From Actinostola sp. cb2023 (Eukaryota; Cnidaria; Anthozoa; Actiniaria; Actinostolidae), in assembly GCA_033675265.1 (NCBI GenBank), contig JAUJYZ010000398.1:1-64000 (forward strand): DNA of 64,000 nucleotides. Direction: 5' to 3'. Every line of letters begins with the position of its first letter. Position 1 is the first letter of the stretch. Shown here in pieces: positions 1 to 10,914 of the stretch. A model generated the notes under the pieces. That model saw nothing but the letters and a program-made list of their open reading frames with translations, had not been told where the DNA came from and searched no databases. The position numbers and the translations under genes are program-made.

Positions 1-660
1 ATCGTACTGGTCTTGTCCATATCAAAGTTTGGACAAAAGGAAGAAGGACAACTAGATGTCAGCGCATTGGTGGATCTCCGTCATGTAGCCTCGGCTTCTG
101 TACACGCCGCCTGTACAATATCTGCCAATAATGAAAACCTTCACCTTTTTATGGGCCTGTTGCGGCGTTCAAGAAGTCGTCGGTAGGAGAGGGAAGCTAT
201 TCACTGCATTAAGTATGTGCGAGGCCACCAACTTCCAGTCAAATCTTGACGGCCATGCCCTGGACATCACAACGAATCTGCGTTCCATCTTTAACGAGCG
301 TGCTCTCAAATACAGGCTCAATTTTATTCAACTTTACGTTGATGCTCCTCACGTGCATCTTAAAATGCCATACAAACATCCTGTGAGTGGTACCATCGCC
401 ACCTGTGGATTGCTGCACCCAGAAATCAACCGCGCAATGATCAATAGAGCGCTATCCTATATGGATCACATGGAGCAACTAACGCCTCAAACTAGTCAAT
501 CGCCTGGATTGCAGAATTGAGCAAGTTGCTTTTTTCCAAAGGCCTAACAACATACCGGCAGTTATTGACCCTGCAGCATTGTTCAACCAGGATGCTCTAA
601 TGAAACTGCTGACAACACAGCCCATGTTTTTACCCTTCATGGACAATACCAACGGAGAAG
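1..660 (+). CDS. Unrecognised exon A, copy 0 (partial, frameshifted)
   Basis: Right-hand part of the array's coding exon, cut by the window edge. The frame is open across most of it but is broken twice: by an extra T near 150 relative to copy 2, and by an extra C at about 484. The exon appears to end at 660, where the sequence reads GAAG followed by a consensus splice donor, GTAAGC. The protein is not recognised: no signal peptide, no transmembrane segment, no familiar motif. Three Cys lie near the start (WACCGVQEVVG) and there is a conserved CGLLHPEINRAMI stretch. It could be a host gene or part of an uncatalogued element. Confidence 0.5.
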
Positions 661-839
661 GTAAGCATGTAATAACACAGAGACATATTATTCGTGCATT
701 TCAATAAATAAACTATTGGATTGAAGGTATTTAACTTCGTCAGGCAAAGGGAATAGACGACCAACGCGTATTCAGACGTTTCGCCGGTGAAGGCTTCATC
801 AGCGGTATATTTGAACTGAAATCACTATCTTAAATAACT

Positions 840-1000
840 TACAATTGAATTCTGAAATACCCAATGTTATTGGGTTGATTAAACAAAATGCTTTCTATGA
901 AGAAAAAATATTTGAAAAATACACACATCGGGAATCGAACCCAAGATATTTGGCTTGCTAGACCACACTTTACACTTTACACTGTATACTATACTTAGCT
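840..1000 (-). repeat. tRNA-like B-box segment (SINE-like), one per unit
   Basis: On the minus strand the stretch at 929-943 reads GGGTTCGATTCCCG, a good match to the internal pol III B box of tRNAs, preceded by a short anticodon-arm-like stretch. The same segment occurs at about 5281, 9638, 13979 and 18313. The A box is not convincing and no full cloverleaf can be folded, so this looks like the body of a tRNA-derived SINE or relic rather than a working tRNA. Confidence 0.4.
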
Positions 1001-1215
1001 AACTGATAAAGATTGATGGACAAAAAAAACTTTTAGCTGTTTTGATGAAGTTCGTTAACATTGCAGTATACAGAATTGAAAAGCATTTGTTTAGCATTTG
1101 CACTTGGGAATTCCGGAACAATTATCTGATTAATGACATCCTTCTCATATGACCGTCTTTTTTTAGAAAAACTTTGTCAATATTAAATTAAAATAGTTAT
1201 TACCTCGGCCTCGGC

Positions 1216-1527
1216 ATTAAGCCCTATACTTCCCAAAAAATATCACTTGGCTATACTTATAGCGAAAATCACTTGAGGAACTTTATCGGTGTATAAGCGA
1301 TATAACAAGTGTTAGTGAAGTTTAGAAAACGAGAGGCCGTGTTGTATCGGTGGATATAGATACGAGGCGAAGCCGAGCCAGTATCTATATACCCGATACA
1401 ACACGGCATCGCGTTTTCTAAACTTCACTAACACTTGTTATATCGCTTATACACCGATAAAGTTCCTCAAGTGATTTTCGCTATAAGTATAGCCAAGTGA
1501 TATTTTTTGGGAAGTATAGGGCTTAAT
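1216..1527. repeat. 312-bp near-perfect hairpin, TTAA-bounded, array copy 1
   Basis: The two halves are reverse complements over roughly 140 bp each, around a short centre near 1372. The outer ends read ATTAAGCCC and GGGCTTAAT. The arms contain a run from CCCTATACTTCCC to the GTTGTATCGG motif. The compact foldback structure and palindromic ends fit a MITE; a TTAA target is possible but cannot be separated from the palindrome itself. It lies in the putative intron between exon A and exon B. Confidence 0.85.
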
Positions 1528-1794
1528 TTAACTACTTTGCTTTGATTACTCATGAGGCTCTTTCCAAGGCTTTTATTAGTCCCAAGCACACGCTAGTCTA
1601 AAACATCAGTTATTTATTCTAATATCAGTTCTTTATCGGTACTTTATTGAAAATATAGGGAAAATACCAAAGAGAATTTTGTTACAAAATGAGCAGGCTT
1701 AGGCTCTTACCACCCCGCATCCCACCTCTCCCCTCCCCCATTCCCCCCACCCCCAGGGCACGAGTGTACGCTATATTACAGCGTCTAGTTCAGA

Positions 1795-2115
1795 ATGGAA
1801 GAAAGAAGGAAGGAATCTTCTTCATTCGTTGACGTAGCAACTGTAAATACCGAGTATCTTGTGGAAGAGCGTAGAAAGCATGCAACAACAAAAGAATTCC
1901 TCCATTTTGAGGTGCACATTCCTTTTCACTCGTGCAAAATCGATGCTCCACTACTTCATACGAATCAAGTATTTGACATTGATGGGGTAGTGTTGGAGAT
2001 TGATCAGCTTAAGGCCATACGAGCCAGATTGCACTACCTTTTCTTGCCAAAGCTAGAGGCACACATGATGAAGAATCATTATTTCATTCTTAGAAAACAC
2101 TTGCCTCTTGATTGA
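1795..2115 (+). CDS. Unrecognised exon B, copy 1
   Basis: An open frame of 106 codons from ATG to TGA, preserved in all four copies with almost no change, which hints at recent amplification or constraint. It starts MEERRKESSSFVDVATV, is Lys/Arg/His-rich and has no domain I recognise. A strong C-rich polypyrimidine tract ending in AG (1735-1756) lies just upstream and resembles a splice acceptor, so this is probably the last exon of the gene whose earlier exon is exon A. Direct joining of the exon A donor (after 660) to that acceptor meets an in-frame TAG before 1795, so the join is not proven. Confidence 0.45.
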   Translation: MEERRKESSSFVDVATVNTEYLVEERRKHATTKEFLHFEVHIPFHSCKIDAPLLHTNQVFDIDGVVLEIDQLKAIRARLHYLFLPKLEAHMMKNHYFILRKHLPLD

Positions 2116-2202
2116 GTTTAACCATCAAGCGTTGAAATGTCTACGCAACTCACAGGGCCATGTTCTTTCCCACCTGGGATGAAGGTTATTTTGTTAATAT
2201 AA

Positions 2203-3933
2203 GCGTACTACCAAGGTCCAATCTATGATGATCCAAATGATATTAGTAGTTTTCTAAACAAACACTTCTCGGAGGTTGGATCAACCCTTGCTTCTAAGAT
2301 TCCAAATACTAGATCAAAAGTAACAGATTTCATTACGCATTCAAAATCAACTTTTGAATTAACTACAATTTCAACTGATGACATATCTAAATTAATCAAC
2401 AAACTTCCAAATAATATAGCCACAGGACTTGATAATATACCATCACGCCTGCTAAAATTAGCCGCACCGATAATAGTCAGACCTCTGACTTATATAATCA
2501 ATCTCTCAATCACTACTGGGATTTTTCCTGATGATTGGAAGATTGCTAAAGTCATCCCTATTTTCAAAGAGGATGACAAGTCAGATCCTAATAACTATAG
2601 GCCAATATCTGTTTTACCAGTTGTAAGTAAATTGATTGAAAGAGTGATCTTTAACCAGTTATACGCATATCTAAATGAGAATAACCTATTAACTGAGTCT
2701 CAATCTGGTTTCAGGCCAGGGTTTTCTGTGGAAACCTGTTTGTTAGAAGAAACAAACGAATGGTACAAAAATATTGACAACAATTTCTTAAACGGTGTGA
2801 TCTTTGTGGATCTGAAAAAAGCTTTCGATTCCCTGGACCATCAGATATTGCTGGAGAAATTGAAACTTTATGGTATTAAGCCAAACTCCTTAGACTGGTT
2901 TAAATCCTATCTCACCGATCGTAAACAGAAAACCTTGGCAAATGGGACACTCTCAAATCACTATTGTACTCTAAACTATGGCATTCCTCAGGGATCATCT
3001 ATACTGGGACCTTTGTTATTTACCATATACATAAATGACCTCCCCGCTTGTCATTTGTACAAAAAAACGAGAATGTACGCCGATGACACCACTCTGTCAT
3101 TGGCATCACAGGACTCTTCTGCTCTACAATGCCAAATGAACCAGGACTTAAACACCATTCAAACCTGGTTAAATGCTAATAAATTAACTCTCAATGTTAA
3201 AAAATCTAAATTTATGTTGATTGGAAGCTCGTTCAAGCTTTCTCAAGTACATCAAGATTTTAAAGTCGAAATAAATAATGTACAGTTAAAAAGGGAAACA
3301 GTCTATAGATCCCTCGGAATTCAACTAGACGAAAACCTAAACTGGTACTCGCATATTGACACTATTTCTAAGAAAATTTCTGCAGGACTAGCAGTTCTAA
3401 AACGAGTCACTCCTGTTATTCCTTTTGAAACTAGAGTGTGTCTCTATAGGGCCTCAATACTTCCATACCTTGATTACTGTTCTACTGTATGGGGGACCAT
3501 CGGTAAGGGCCTATCAGACAAACTCCAAAAACTACAAAACAGAGCTGCTAAAATCATATCCTTCCCAAATATTAATGATAAACATTCTGAGGAGTTATTG
3601 GATGACCTTGGCTGGGATAGACTTCACCTTAGGAGAGCTAATCACCTTAGGAGAGCTAATCAACTAGCCACTATGATGTACAAAATACAAAATGATCTTA
3701 CTCCAGGTTATCTGAAAAATATATTTAATAATACTTCAAATATACATTCACATAATTTAAGAAACTCAAAAAACAGTCTTCACATTCCCAGACCTATTAC
3801 TGAAGCTGGGAAGTGTACTTTAAACTATAGAGGATCTGTTACCTGGAACAAGATCCCTACAGAGGTGAAAGATAAATCAAGTTTGAAAGCTTTCAAATCT
3901 GCCCTAGTTAAACTAAACACTTTAAATACTTGA
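2203..3933 (+). CDS. Reverse transcriptase of LINE, copy 1 (frame intact)
   Basis: The open frame begins after a stop at 2200 and runs about 577 codons. The RT motifs appear in order: KVIPIFKEDDKSDPNNYRPIS, QSGFRPGFS, FVDLKKAFDSLDHQILL, GIPQGSSILGPLLF, and the catalytic box MYADDTTL (YADD) at about 3073. A thumb region with LDYCSTVWG follows. The upstream endonuclease is absent, so this protein could not mobilise itself. The motif set places it in the Jockey/CR1/L2 supergroup; the exact clade needs a tree. Residues around 3630-3660 contain a tandem duplication of six codons that is shared with copy 2 only. Confidence 0.9.
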   Translation, partial: AYYQGPIYDDPNDISSFLNKHFSEVGSTLASKIPNTRSKVTDFITHSKSTFELTTISTDDISKLINKLPNNIATGLDNIPSRLLKLAAPIIVRPLTYIINLSITTGIFPDDWKIAKVIPIFKEDDKSDPNNYRPISVLPVVSKLIERVIFNQLYAYLNENNLLTESQSGFRPGFSVETCLLEETNEWYKNIDNNFLNGVIFVDLKKAFDSLDHQILLEKLKLYGIKPNSLDWFKSYLTDRKQKTLANGTLSNHYCTLNYGIPQGSSILGPLLFTIYINDLPACHLYKKTRMYADDTTLSLASQDSSALQCQMNQDLNTIQTWLNANKLTLNVKKSKFMLIGSSFKLSQVHQDFKVEINNVQLKRETVYRSLGIQLDENLNWYSHIDTISKKISAGLAVLKRVTPVIPFETRVCLYRASILPYLDYCSTVWGTIGKGLSDKLQKLQNRAAKIISFPNINDKHSEELLDDLGWDRLHLRRANHLRRANQLATMMYKIQNDLTPGYLKNIFNNTSNIHSHNLRNSKNSLHIPRPITEAGKCTLNYRGSVTWNKIPTEVKDKSSLKAFKSALVKLNTLNT

Positions 3934-4100
3934 ATTAATATTTTTACTAACTATTCTGATATTTTCTATTTATATATATACTATTTATTATACAAATTAT
4001 AATTATTTTTAGATGTCACGGCTCTCTGGAAGAGCATTTTTTCCCTTGTAATGAAGAGATTCCGTGTTTAAATAAAGTTTATGTATGTATGTATGTATGT
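2203..4100 (+). mobile_element. 5'-truncated non-LTR (LINE) retrotransposon, copy 1
   Basis: Holds an RT frame, a short AT-rich 3' UTR with AATAAA at 4071-4076, and ends in (ATGT)5 at 4081-4100. A short tandem tail after a polyadenylation-like signal is typical of CR1/L2-type and related LINEs. No apurinic endonuclease domain is present, so the element is truncated at its 5' end, as LINE insertions often are. Equivalent copies end at 8456, 12798 and 17134. Confidence 0.85.
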
Positions 4101-4120
4101 ATCAAGGAACTACTTCCTCC

Positions 4121-5013
4121 ATGAAGACTGTTACAGAAGCAAGGAAGACCTCCGCCTCTGTTATAAGCAAATTATTTGAGGATTTTAAAACCAGCCTGAA
4201 GTCTCTTAACCCGAGGGAGTTGAAGAGACCAACCATACAGAAGAATTCGTTATCGAATTTATCAAGAATGAATATTTTGCAGCCAGACCAAGCCTTCGTC
4301 TTAACACTACTTGATAGGGAGATCCAAAAGCACAATACAGACAACAATGACGATATCGTACTGGTCTTGTCCATATCAAAGTTTGGACAAAAGGAAGAAG
4401 GACAACTAGATGTCAGCGCATTGGTGGATCTCCGTCATGTAGCCTCGGCTTCTGTACACGCCGCCTGTACAATATCTGCCAATAATGAAAACCTTCACCT
4501 TTTTATGGGCCTGTTGCGGCGTTCAAGAAGTCGTCGGTAGGAGAGGGAAGCTATTCACTGCATTAAGTATGTGCGAGGCCACCAACTTCCAGTCAAATCT
4601 TGACGGCCATGCCCTGGACATCACAACGAATCTGCGTTCCATCTTTAACGAGCGTGCTCTCAAATACAGGCTCAATTTTATTCAACTTTACGTTGATGCT
4701 CCTCACGTGCATCTTAAAATGCCATACAAACATCCTGTGAGTGGTACCATCGCCACCTGTGGATTGCTGCACCCAGAAATCAACCGCGCAATGATCAATA
4801 GAGCGCTATCCTATATGGATCACATGGAGCAACTAACGCTCAAACTAGTCAATCGCCTGGATTGCAGAATTGAGCAAGTTGCTTTTTTCCAAAGGCCTAA
4901 CAACATACCGGCAGTTATTGACCCTGCAGCATTGTTCAACCAGGATGCTCTAATGAAACTGCTGACAACACAGCCCATGTTTTTACCCTTCATGGACAAT
5001 ACCAACGGAGAAG
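4121..5013 (+). CDS. Unrecognised exon A, copy 1 (one frameshift)
   Basis: The frame opens at an ATG directly after the LINE tail (MKTVTEARKTSASVIS) and is open for about 139 codons to a stop near 4540. The reading then continues in another frame from about 4485 to the donor-like GAAG|GTAAGC at 5013. A single extra T in a T run near 4500 causes the break; copy 2 lacks that T and reads straight through. No known domain. It is a mostly hydrophilic, mixed alpha/beta-looking protein. Whether it has exons further upstream, displaced by the LINE insertion, cannot be told. Confidence 0.5.
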
Positions 5014-5568
5014 GTAAGCATGTAATAACACAGAGACATATTATTCGTGCATTTCAATAAATAAACTATTGGATTGAAGGTATTTAACTTCGTCAGGCAA
5101 AGGGAATAGACGACCAACGCGTATTCAGACGTTTCGCCGGTGAAGGCTTCATCAGCGGTATATTTGAACTGAAATCACTATCTTAAATAACTTACAATTG
5201 AATTCTGAAATACCCAATGTTATTGGGTTGATTAAACAAAATGCTTTCTATGAAGAAAAAATATTTGAAAAATACACACATCGGGAATCGAACCCAAGAT
5301 ATTTGGCTTGCTAGACCACACTTTACACTTTACACTGTATACTATACTTAGCTAACTGATAAAGATTGATGGACAAAAAAAACTTTTAGCTGTTTTGATG
5401 AAGTTCGTTAACATTGCAGTATACAGAATTGAAAAGCATTTGTTTAGCATTTGCACTTGGGAATTCCGGAACAATTATCTGATTAATGACATCCTTCTCA
5501 TATGACCGTCTTTTTTTAGAAAAACTTTGTCAATATTAAATTAAAATAGTTATTACCTCGGCCTCGGC

Positions 5569-5880
5569 ATTAAGCCCTATACTTCCCAAAAAATATCACT
5601 TGGCTATACTTATAGCGAAAATCACTTGAGGAACTTTATCGGTGTATAAGCGATATAACAAGTGTTAGTGAAGTTTAGAAAACGAGAGGCCGTGTTGTAT
5701 CGGTGGATATAGATACGAGGCGAAGCCGAGCCAGTATCTATATACCCGATACAACACGGCATCGCGTTTTCTAAACTTCACTAACACTTGTTATATCGCT
5801 TATACACCGATAAAGTTCCTCAAGTGATTTTCGCTATAAGTATAGCCAAGTGATATTTTTTGGGAAGTATAGGGCTTAAT
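5569..5880. repeat. 312-bp hairpin, array copy 2
   Basis: Same foldback as at 1216-1527, with identical ATTAAGCCC / GGGCTTAAT ends and the same position between exon A and exon B. Confidence 0.85.
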
Positions 5881-6147
5881 TTAACTACTTTGCTTTGATT
5901 ACTCATGAGGCTCTTTCCAAGGCTTTTATTAGTCCCAAGCACACGCTAGTCTAAAACATCAGTTATTTATTCTAATATCAGTTCTTTATCGGTACTTTAT
6001 TGAAAATATAGGGAAAATACCAAAGAGAATTTTGTTACAAAATGAGCAGGCTTAGGCTCTTACCACCCCGCATCCCCCCTCTCCCCTCCCCCATTCCCCC
6101 CACCCCCAGGGCACGAGTGTACGCTATATTACAGCGTCTAGTTCAGA

Positions 6148-6468
6148 ATGGAAGAAAGAAGGAAGGAATCTTCTTCATTCGTTGACGTAGCAACTGTAAA
6201 TACCGAGTATCTTGTGGAAGAGCGTAGAAAGCATGCAACAACAAAAGAATTCCTCCATTTTGAGGTGCACATTCCTTTTCACTCGTGCAAAATCGATGCT
6301 CCACTACTTCATACGAATCAAGTATTTGACATTGTTGGGGTAGTGTTGGAGATTGATCAGCTTAAGGCCATACGAGGCAGATTGCACTACCTTTTCTTGC
6401 CAAAGCTAGAGGCACACATGATGAAGAATCATTATTTCATTCTTAGAAAACACTTGCCTCTTGATTGA
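6148..6468 (+). CDS. Unrecognised exon B, copy 2
   Basis: 106 codons, ATG to TGA, preceded by the same C-rich acceptor-like tract. It differs from copy 1 by two residues (Asp to Val in the FDIDGVV stretch, Ala to Gly in the IRARLHY stretch). No recognised function. Confidence 0.45.
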   Translation: MEERRKESSSFVDVATVNTEYLVEERRKHATTKEFLHFEVHIPFHSCKIDAPLLHTNQVFDIVGVVLEIDQLKAIRGRLHYLFLPKLEAHMMKNHYFILRKHLPLD

Positions 6469-6555
6469 GTTTAACCATCAAGCGTTGAAATGTCTACGCA
6501 ACTCACAGGGCCATGTTCTTTCCCACCTGGGATGAAGGTTATTTTGTTAATATAA

Positions 6556-8288
6556 GCGTACTACCAAGGTCCAATCTATGATGATCCAAATGATATTAGT
6601 AGTTTTCTAAACAAACACTTCTCGGAGGTTGGATCAACCCTTGCTTCTAAGATTCCAAATACTAGATCAAAAGTAACAGATTTCATTACGCATTCAAAAT
6701 CAACTTTTGAATTAACTACAATTTCAACTGATGACATATCTAAATTAATCAACAAACTTCCAAATAATATAGCCACAGGACTTGATAATATACCATCACG
6801 CCTGCTAAAATTAGCCGCACCGATAATAGTCAGACCTCTGACTTATATAATCAATCTCTCAATCACTACTGGGATTTTTCCTGATGATTGGAAGATTGCT
6901 AAAGTCATCCCTATTTTCAAAGAGGATGACAAGTCAGATCCTAATAACTATAGGCCAATATCTGTTTTACCAGTTGTAAGTAAATTGATTGAAAGAGTGA
7001 TCTTTAACCAGTTATACGCATATCTAAATGAGAATAACCTATTAACTGAGTCTCAATCTGGTTTCAGGCCAGGGTTTTCTGTGGAAACCTGTTTGTTAGA
7101 AGAAACAAACGAATGGTACAAAAATATTGACAACAATTTCTTAAACGGTGTGATCTTTGTGGATCTGAAAAAAGCTTTCGATTCCCTGGACCATCAGATA
7201 TTGCTGGAGAAATTGAAACTTTATGGTATTAAGCCAAACTCCTTAGACTGGTTTAAATCCTATCTCACCGATCGTAAACAGAAAACCTTGGCAAATGGGA
7301 CACTCTCAAATCACTATTGTACTCTAAACTATGGCATTCCTCAGGGATCATCTATACTGGGACCTTTGTTATTTACCATATACATAAATGACCTCCCCGC
7401 TTGTCATTTGTACAAAAAAACGAGAATGTACGCCGATGACACCACTCTGTCATTGGCATCACAGGACTCTTCTGCTCTACAATGCCAAATGAACCAGGAC
7501 TTAAACACCATTCAAACCTGGTTAAATGCTAATAAATTAACTCTCAATGTTAAAAAATCTAAATTTATGTTGATTGGAAGCTCGTTCAAGCTTTCTCAAG
7601 TACATCAAGATTTTAAAGTCGAAATAAATAATGTACAGTTAAAAAGGGAAACAGTCTATAGATCCCTCGGAATTCAACTAGACGAAAACCTAAACTGGTA
7701 CTCGCATATTGACACTATTTCTAAGAAAATTTCTGCAGGACTAGCAGTTCTAAAACGAGTCACTCCTGTTATTCCTTTTGAAACTAGAGTGTGTCTCTAT
7801 AGGGCCTCAATACTTCCATACCTTGATTACTGTTCTACTGTATGGGGGACCATCGGTAAGGGCCTATCAGACAAACTCCAAAAAAACTACAAAACAGAGC
7901 TGCTAAAATCATATCCTTCCCAAATATTAATGATAAACATTCTGAGGAGTTATTGGATGACCTTGGCTGGGATAGACTTCACCTTAGGAGAGCTAATCAC
8001 CTTAGGAGAGCTAATCAACTAGCCACTATGATGTACAAAATACAAAATGATCTTACTCCAGGTTATCTGAAAAATATATTTAATAATACTTCAAATATAC
8101 ATTCACATAATTTAAGAAACTCAAAAAACAGTCTTCACATTCCCAGACCTATTACTGAAGCTGGGAAGTGTACTTTAAACTATAGAGGATCTGTTACCTG
8201 GAACAAGATCCCTACAGAGGTGAAAGATAAATCAAGTTTGAAAGCTTTCAAATCTGCCCTAGTTAAACTAAACACTTTAAATACTTGA
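6556..8288 (+). pseudogene. LINE reverse transcriptase, copy 2 (frameshifted)
   Basis: Near-identical to copy 1, with the YADD box intact. Two extra A's in the A run at about 7879-7885 throw the frame, so the thumb and C-terminal region continue in a second frame (about 7953-8288). It shares the six-codon duplication with copy 1. The 3' end with (ATGT)5 is at 8456. The indel is in a homopolymer, so a consensus error is possible. Confidence 0.85.
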
Positions 8289-8476
8289 ATTAATATTTTT
8301 ACTAACTATTCTGATATTTTCTATTTATATATATACTATTTATTATACAAATTATAATTATTTTTAGATGTCACGGCTCTCTGGAAGAGCATTTTTTTCC
8401 CTTGTAATGAAGAGATTCCGTGTTTAAATAAAGTTTATGTATGTATGTATGTATGTATCAAGGAACTACTTCCTCC

Positions 8477-9370
8477 ATGAAGACTGTTACAGAAGCAAGG
8501 AAGACCTCCGCCTCTCTGTTATAAGCAAATTATTTGAGGATTTTAAAACCAGCCTGAAGTCTCTTAACCCGAGGGAGTTGAAGAGACCAACCATACAGAA
8601 GAATTCGTTATCGAATTTATCAAGAATGAATATTTTGCAGCCAGACCAAGCCTTCGTCTTAACACTACTTGATAGGGAGATCCAAAAGCACAATACAGAC
8701 AACAATGACGATATCGTACTGGTCTTGTCCATATCAAAGTTTGGACAAAAGGAAGAAGGACAACTAGATGTCAGCGCATTGGTGGATCTCCGTCATGTAG
8801 CCTCGGCTTCTGTACACGCCGCCTGTACAATATCTGCCAATAATGAAAACCTTCACCTTTTATGGGCCTGTTGCGGCGTTCAAGAAGTCGTCGGTAGGAG
8901 AGGGAAGCTATTCACTGCATTAAGTATGTGCGAGGCCACCAACTTCCAGTCAAATCTTGACGGCCATGCCCTGGACATCACAACGAATCTGCGTTCCATC
9001 TTTAACGAGCGTGCTCTCAAATACAGGCTCAATTTTATTCAACTTTACGTTGATGCTCCTCACGTGCATCTTAAAATGCCATACAAACATCCTGTGAGTG
9101 GTACCATCGCCACCTGTGGATTGCTGCACCCAGAAATCAACCGCGCAATGATCAATAGAGCGCTATCCTATATGGATCACATGGAGCAACTAACGCTCAA
9201 ACTAGTCAATCGCCTGGATTGCAGAATTGAGCAAGTTGCTTTTTTCCAAAGGCCTAACAACATACCGGCAGTTATTGACCCTGCAGCATTGTTCAACCAG
9301 GATGCTCTAATGAAACTGCTGACAACACAGCCCATGTTTTTACCCTTCATGGACAATACCAACGGAGAAG
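8477..9370 (+). CDS. Unrecognised exon A, copy 2 (longest continuous frame)
   Basis: This copy lacks the extra T that breaks the others, so about 300 codons read continuously from VISKLFEDF to the donor-like site after 9370. It is the best guide to the protein. However, a CT insertion near 8514 puts the ATG at 8477 out of phase with the rest; the open frame instead extends back into the LINE tail. No domain is recognised. Conserved-looking stretches are NDDIVLVLSISKFG, WACCGVQEVVG and CGLLHPEINRAM. Confidence 0.5.
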
Positions 9371-9925
9371 GTAAGCATGTAATAACACAGAGACATATTA
9401 TTCGTGCATTTCAATAAATAAACTATTGGATTGAAGGTATTTAACTTCGTCAGGCAAAGGGAATAGACGACCAACGCGTATTCAGACGTTTCGCCGGTGA
9501 AGGCTTCATCAGCGGTATATTTGAACTGAAATCACTATCTTAAATAACTTACAATTGAATTCTGAAATACCCAATGTTATTGGGTTGATTAAACAAAATG
9601 CTTTCTATGAAGAAAAAATATTTGAAAAATACACACATCGGGAATCGAACCCAAGATATTTGGCTTGCTAGACCACACTTTACACTTTACACTGTATACT
9701 ATACTTAGCTAACTGATAAAGATTGATGGACAAAAAAAACTTTTAGCTGTTTTGATGAAGTTCGTTAACATTGCAGTATACAGAATTGAAAAGCATTTGT
9801 TTAGCATTTGCACTTGGGAATTCCGGAACAATTATCTGATTAATGACATCCTTCTCATATGACCGTCTTTTTTTAGAAAAACTTTGTCAATATTAAATTA
9901 AAATAGTTATTACCTCGGCCTCGGC

Positions 9926-10237
9926 ATTAAGCCCTATACTTCCCAAAAAATATCACTTGGCTATACTTATAGCGAAAATCACTTGAGGAACTTTATCGGT
10001 GTATAAGCGATATAACAAGTGTTAGTGAAGTTTAGAAAACGAGAGGCCGTGTTGTATCGGTGGATATAGATACGAGGCGAAGCCGAGCCAGTATCTATAT
10101 ACCCGATACAACACGGCATCGCGTTTTCTAAACTTCACTAACACTTGTTATATCGCTTATACACCGATAAAGTTCCTCAAGTGATTTTCGCTATAAGTAT
10201 AGCCAAGTGATATTTTTTGGGAAGTATAGGGCTTAAT
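9926..10237. repeat. 312-bp hairpin, array copy 3
   Basis: Same foldback and ends as at 1216-1527. Confidence 0.85.
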
Positions 10238-10506
10238 TTAACTACTTTGCTTTGATTACTCATGAGGCTCTTTCCAAGGCTTTTATTAGTCCCAAGCACA
10301 CGCTAGTCTAAAAAACATCAGTTATTTATTCTAATATCAGTTCTTTATCGGTACTTTATTGAAAATATAGGGAAAATACCAAAGAGAATTTTGTTACAAA
10401 ATGAGCAGGCTTAGGCTCTTACCACCCCGCATCCCCCCTCTCCCCTCCCCCATTCCCCCCACCCCCAGGGCACGAGTGTACGCTATATTACAGCGTCTAG
10501 TTCAGA

Positions 10507-10827
10507 ATGGAAGAAAGAAGGAAGGAATCTTCTTCATTCGTTGACGTAGCAACTGTAAATACCGAGTATCTTGTGGAAGAGCGTAGAAAGCATGCAACAA
10601 CAAAAGAATTCCTCCATTTTGAGGTGCACATTCCTTTTCACTCGTGCAAAATCGATGCTCCACTACTTCATACGAATCAAGTATTTGACATTGATGGGGT
10701 AGTGTTGGAGATTGATCAGCTTAAGGCCATACGAGGCAGATTGCACTACCTTTTCTTGCCAAAGCTAGAGGCACACATGATGAAGAATCATTATTTCATT
10801 CTTAGAAAACACTTGCCTCTTGATTGA
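10507..10827 (+). CDS. Unrecognised exon B, copy 3
   Basis: 106-codon frame identical to copy 4 and one or two residues from copies 1 and 2. Same acceptor-like tract upstream. Function unknown. Confidence 0.45.
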   Translation: MEERRKESSSFVDVATVNTEYLVEERRKHATTKEFLHFEVHIPFHSCKIDAPLLHTNQVFDIDGVVLEIDQLKAIRGRLHYLFLPKLEAHMMKNHYFILRKHLPLD

Positions 10828-10914
10828 GTTTAACCATCAAGCGTTGAAATGTCTACGCAACTCACAGGGCCATGTTCTTTCCCACCTGGGATGAAGGTTA
10901 TTTTGTTAATATAA

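Noticed and set aside
915..975. A functional tRNA gene on the minus strand
   Set aside because: The B box is good, but there is no acceptable A box or complete cloverleaf, and the piece recurs in every unit as a repeat.
661..1795. Direct splice of exon A to exon B
   Set aside because: The donor after 660 joined to the acceptor at 1756 gives an in-frame TAG before the exon B ATG; other AG sites (1781, 1788, 1793) give the wrong phase. They are kept as separate exons.
2223..2423. Minus-strand frame opposite the reverse transcriptase, repeated in each unit
   Set aside because: It is the antisense shadow of the RT fingers region and repeats only because the array repeats.
4085..4120. Extended N-terminus MYVCMYQGTT for exon A
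   Set aside because: These codons come from the (ATGT)n LINE tail, not from a gene; the ATG at 4121 is the first outside it.
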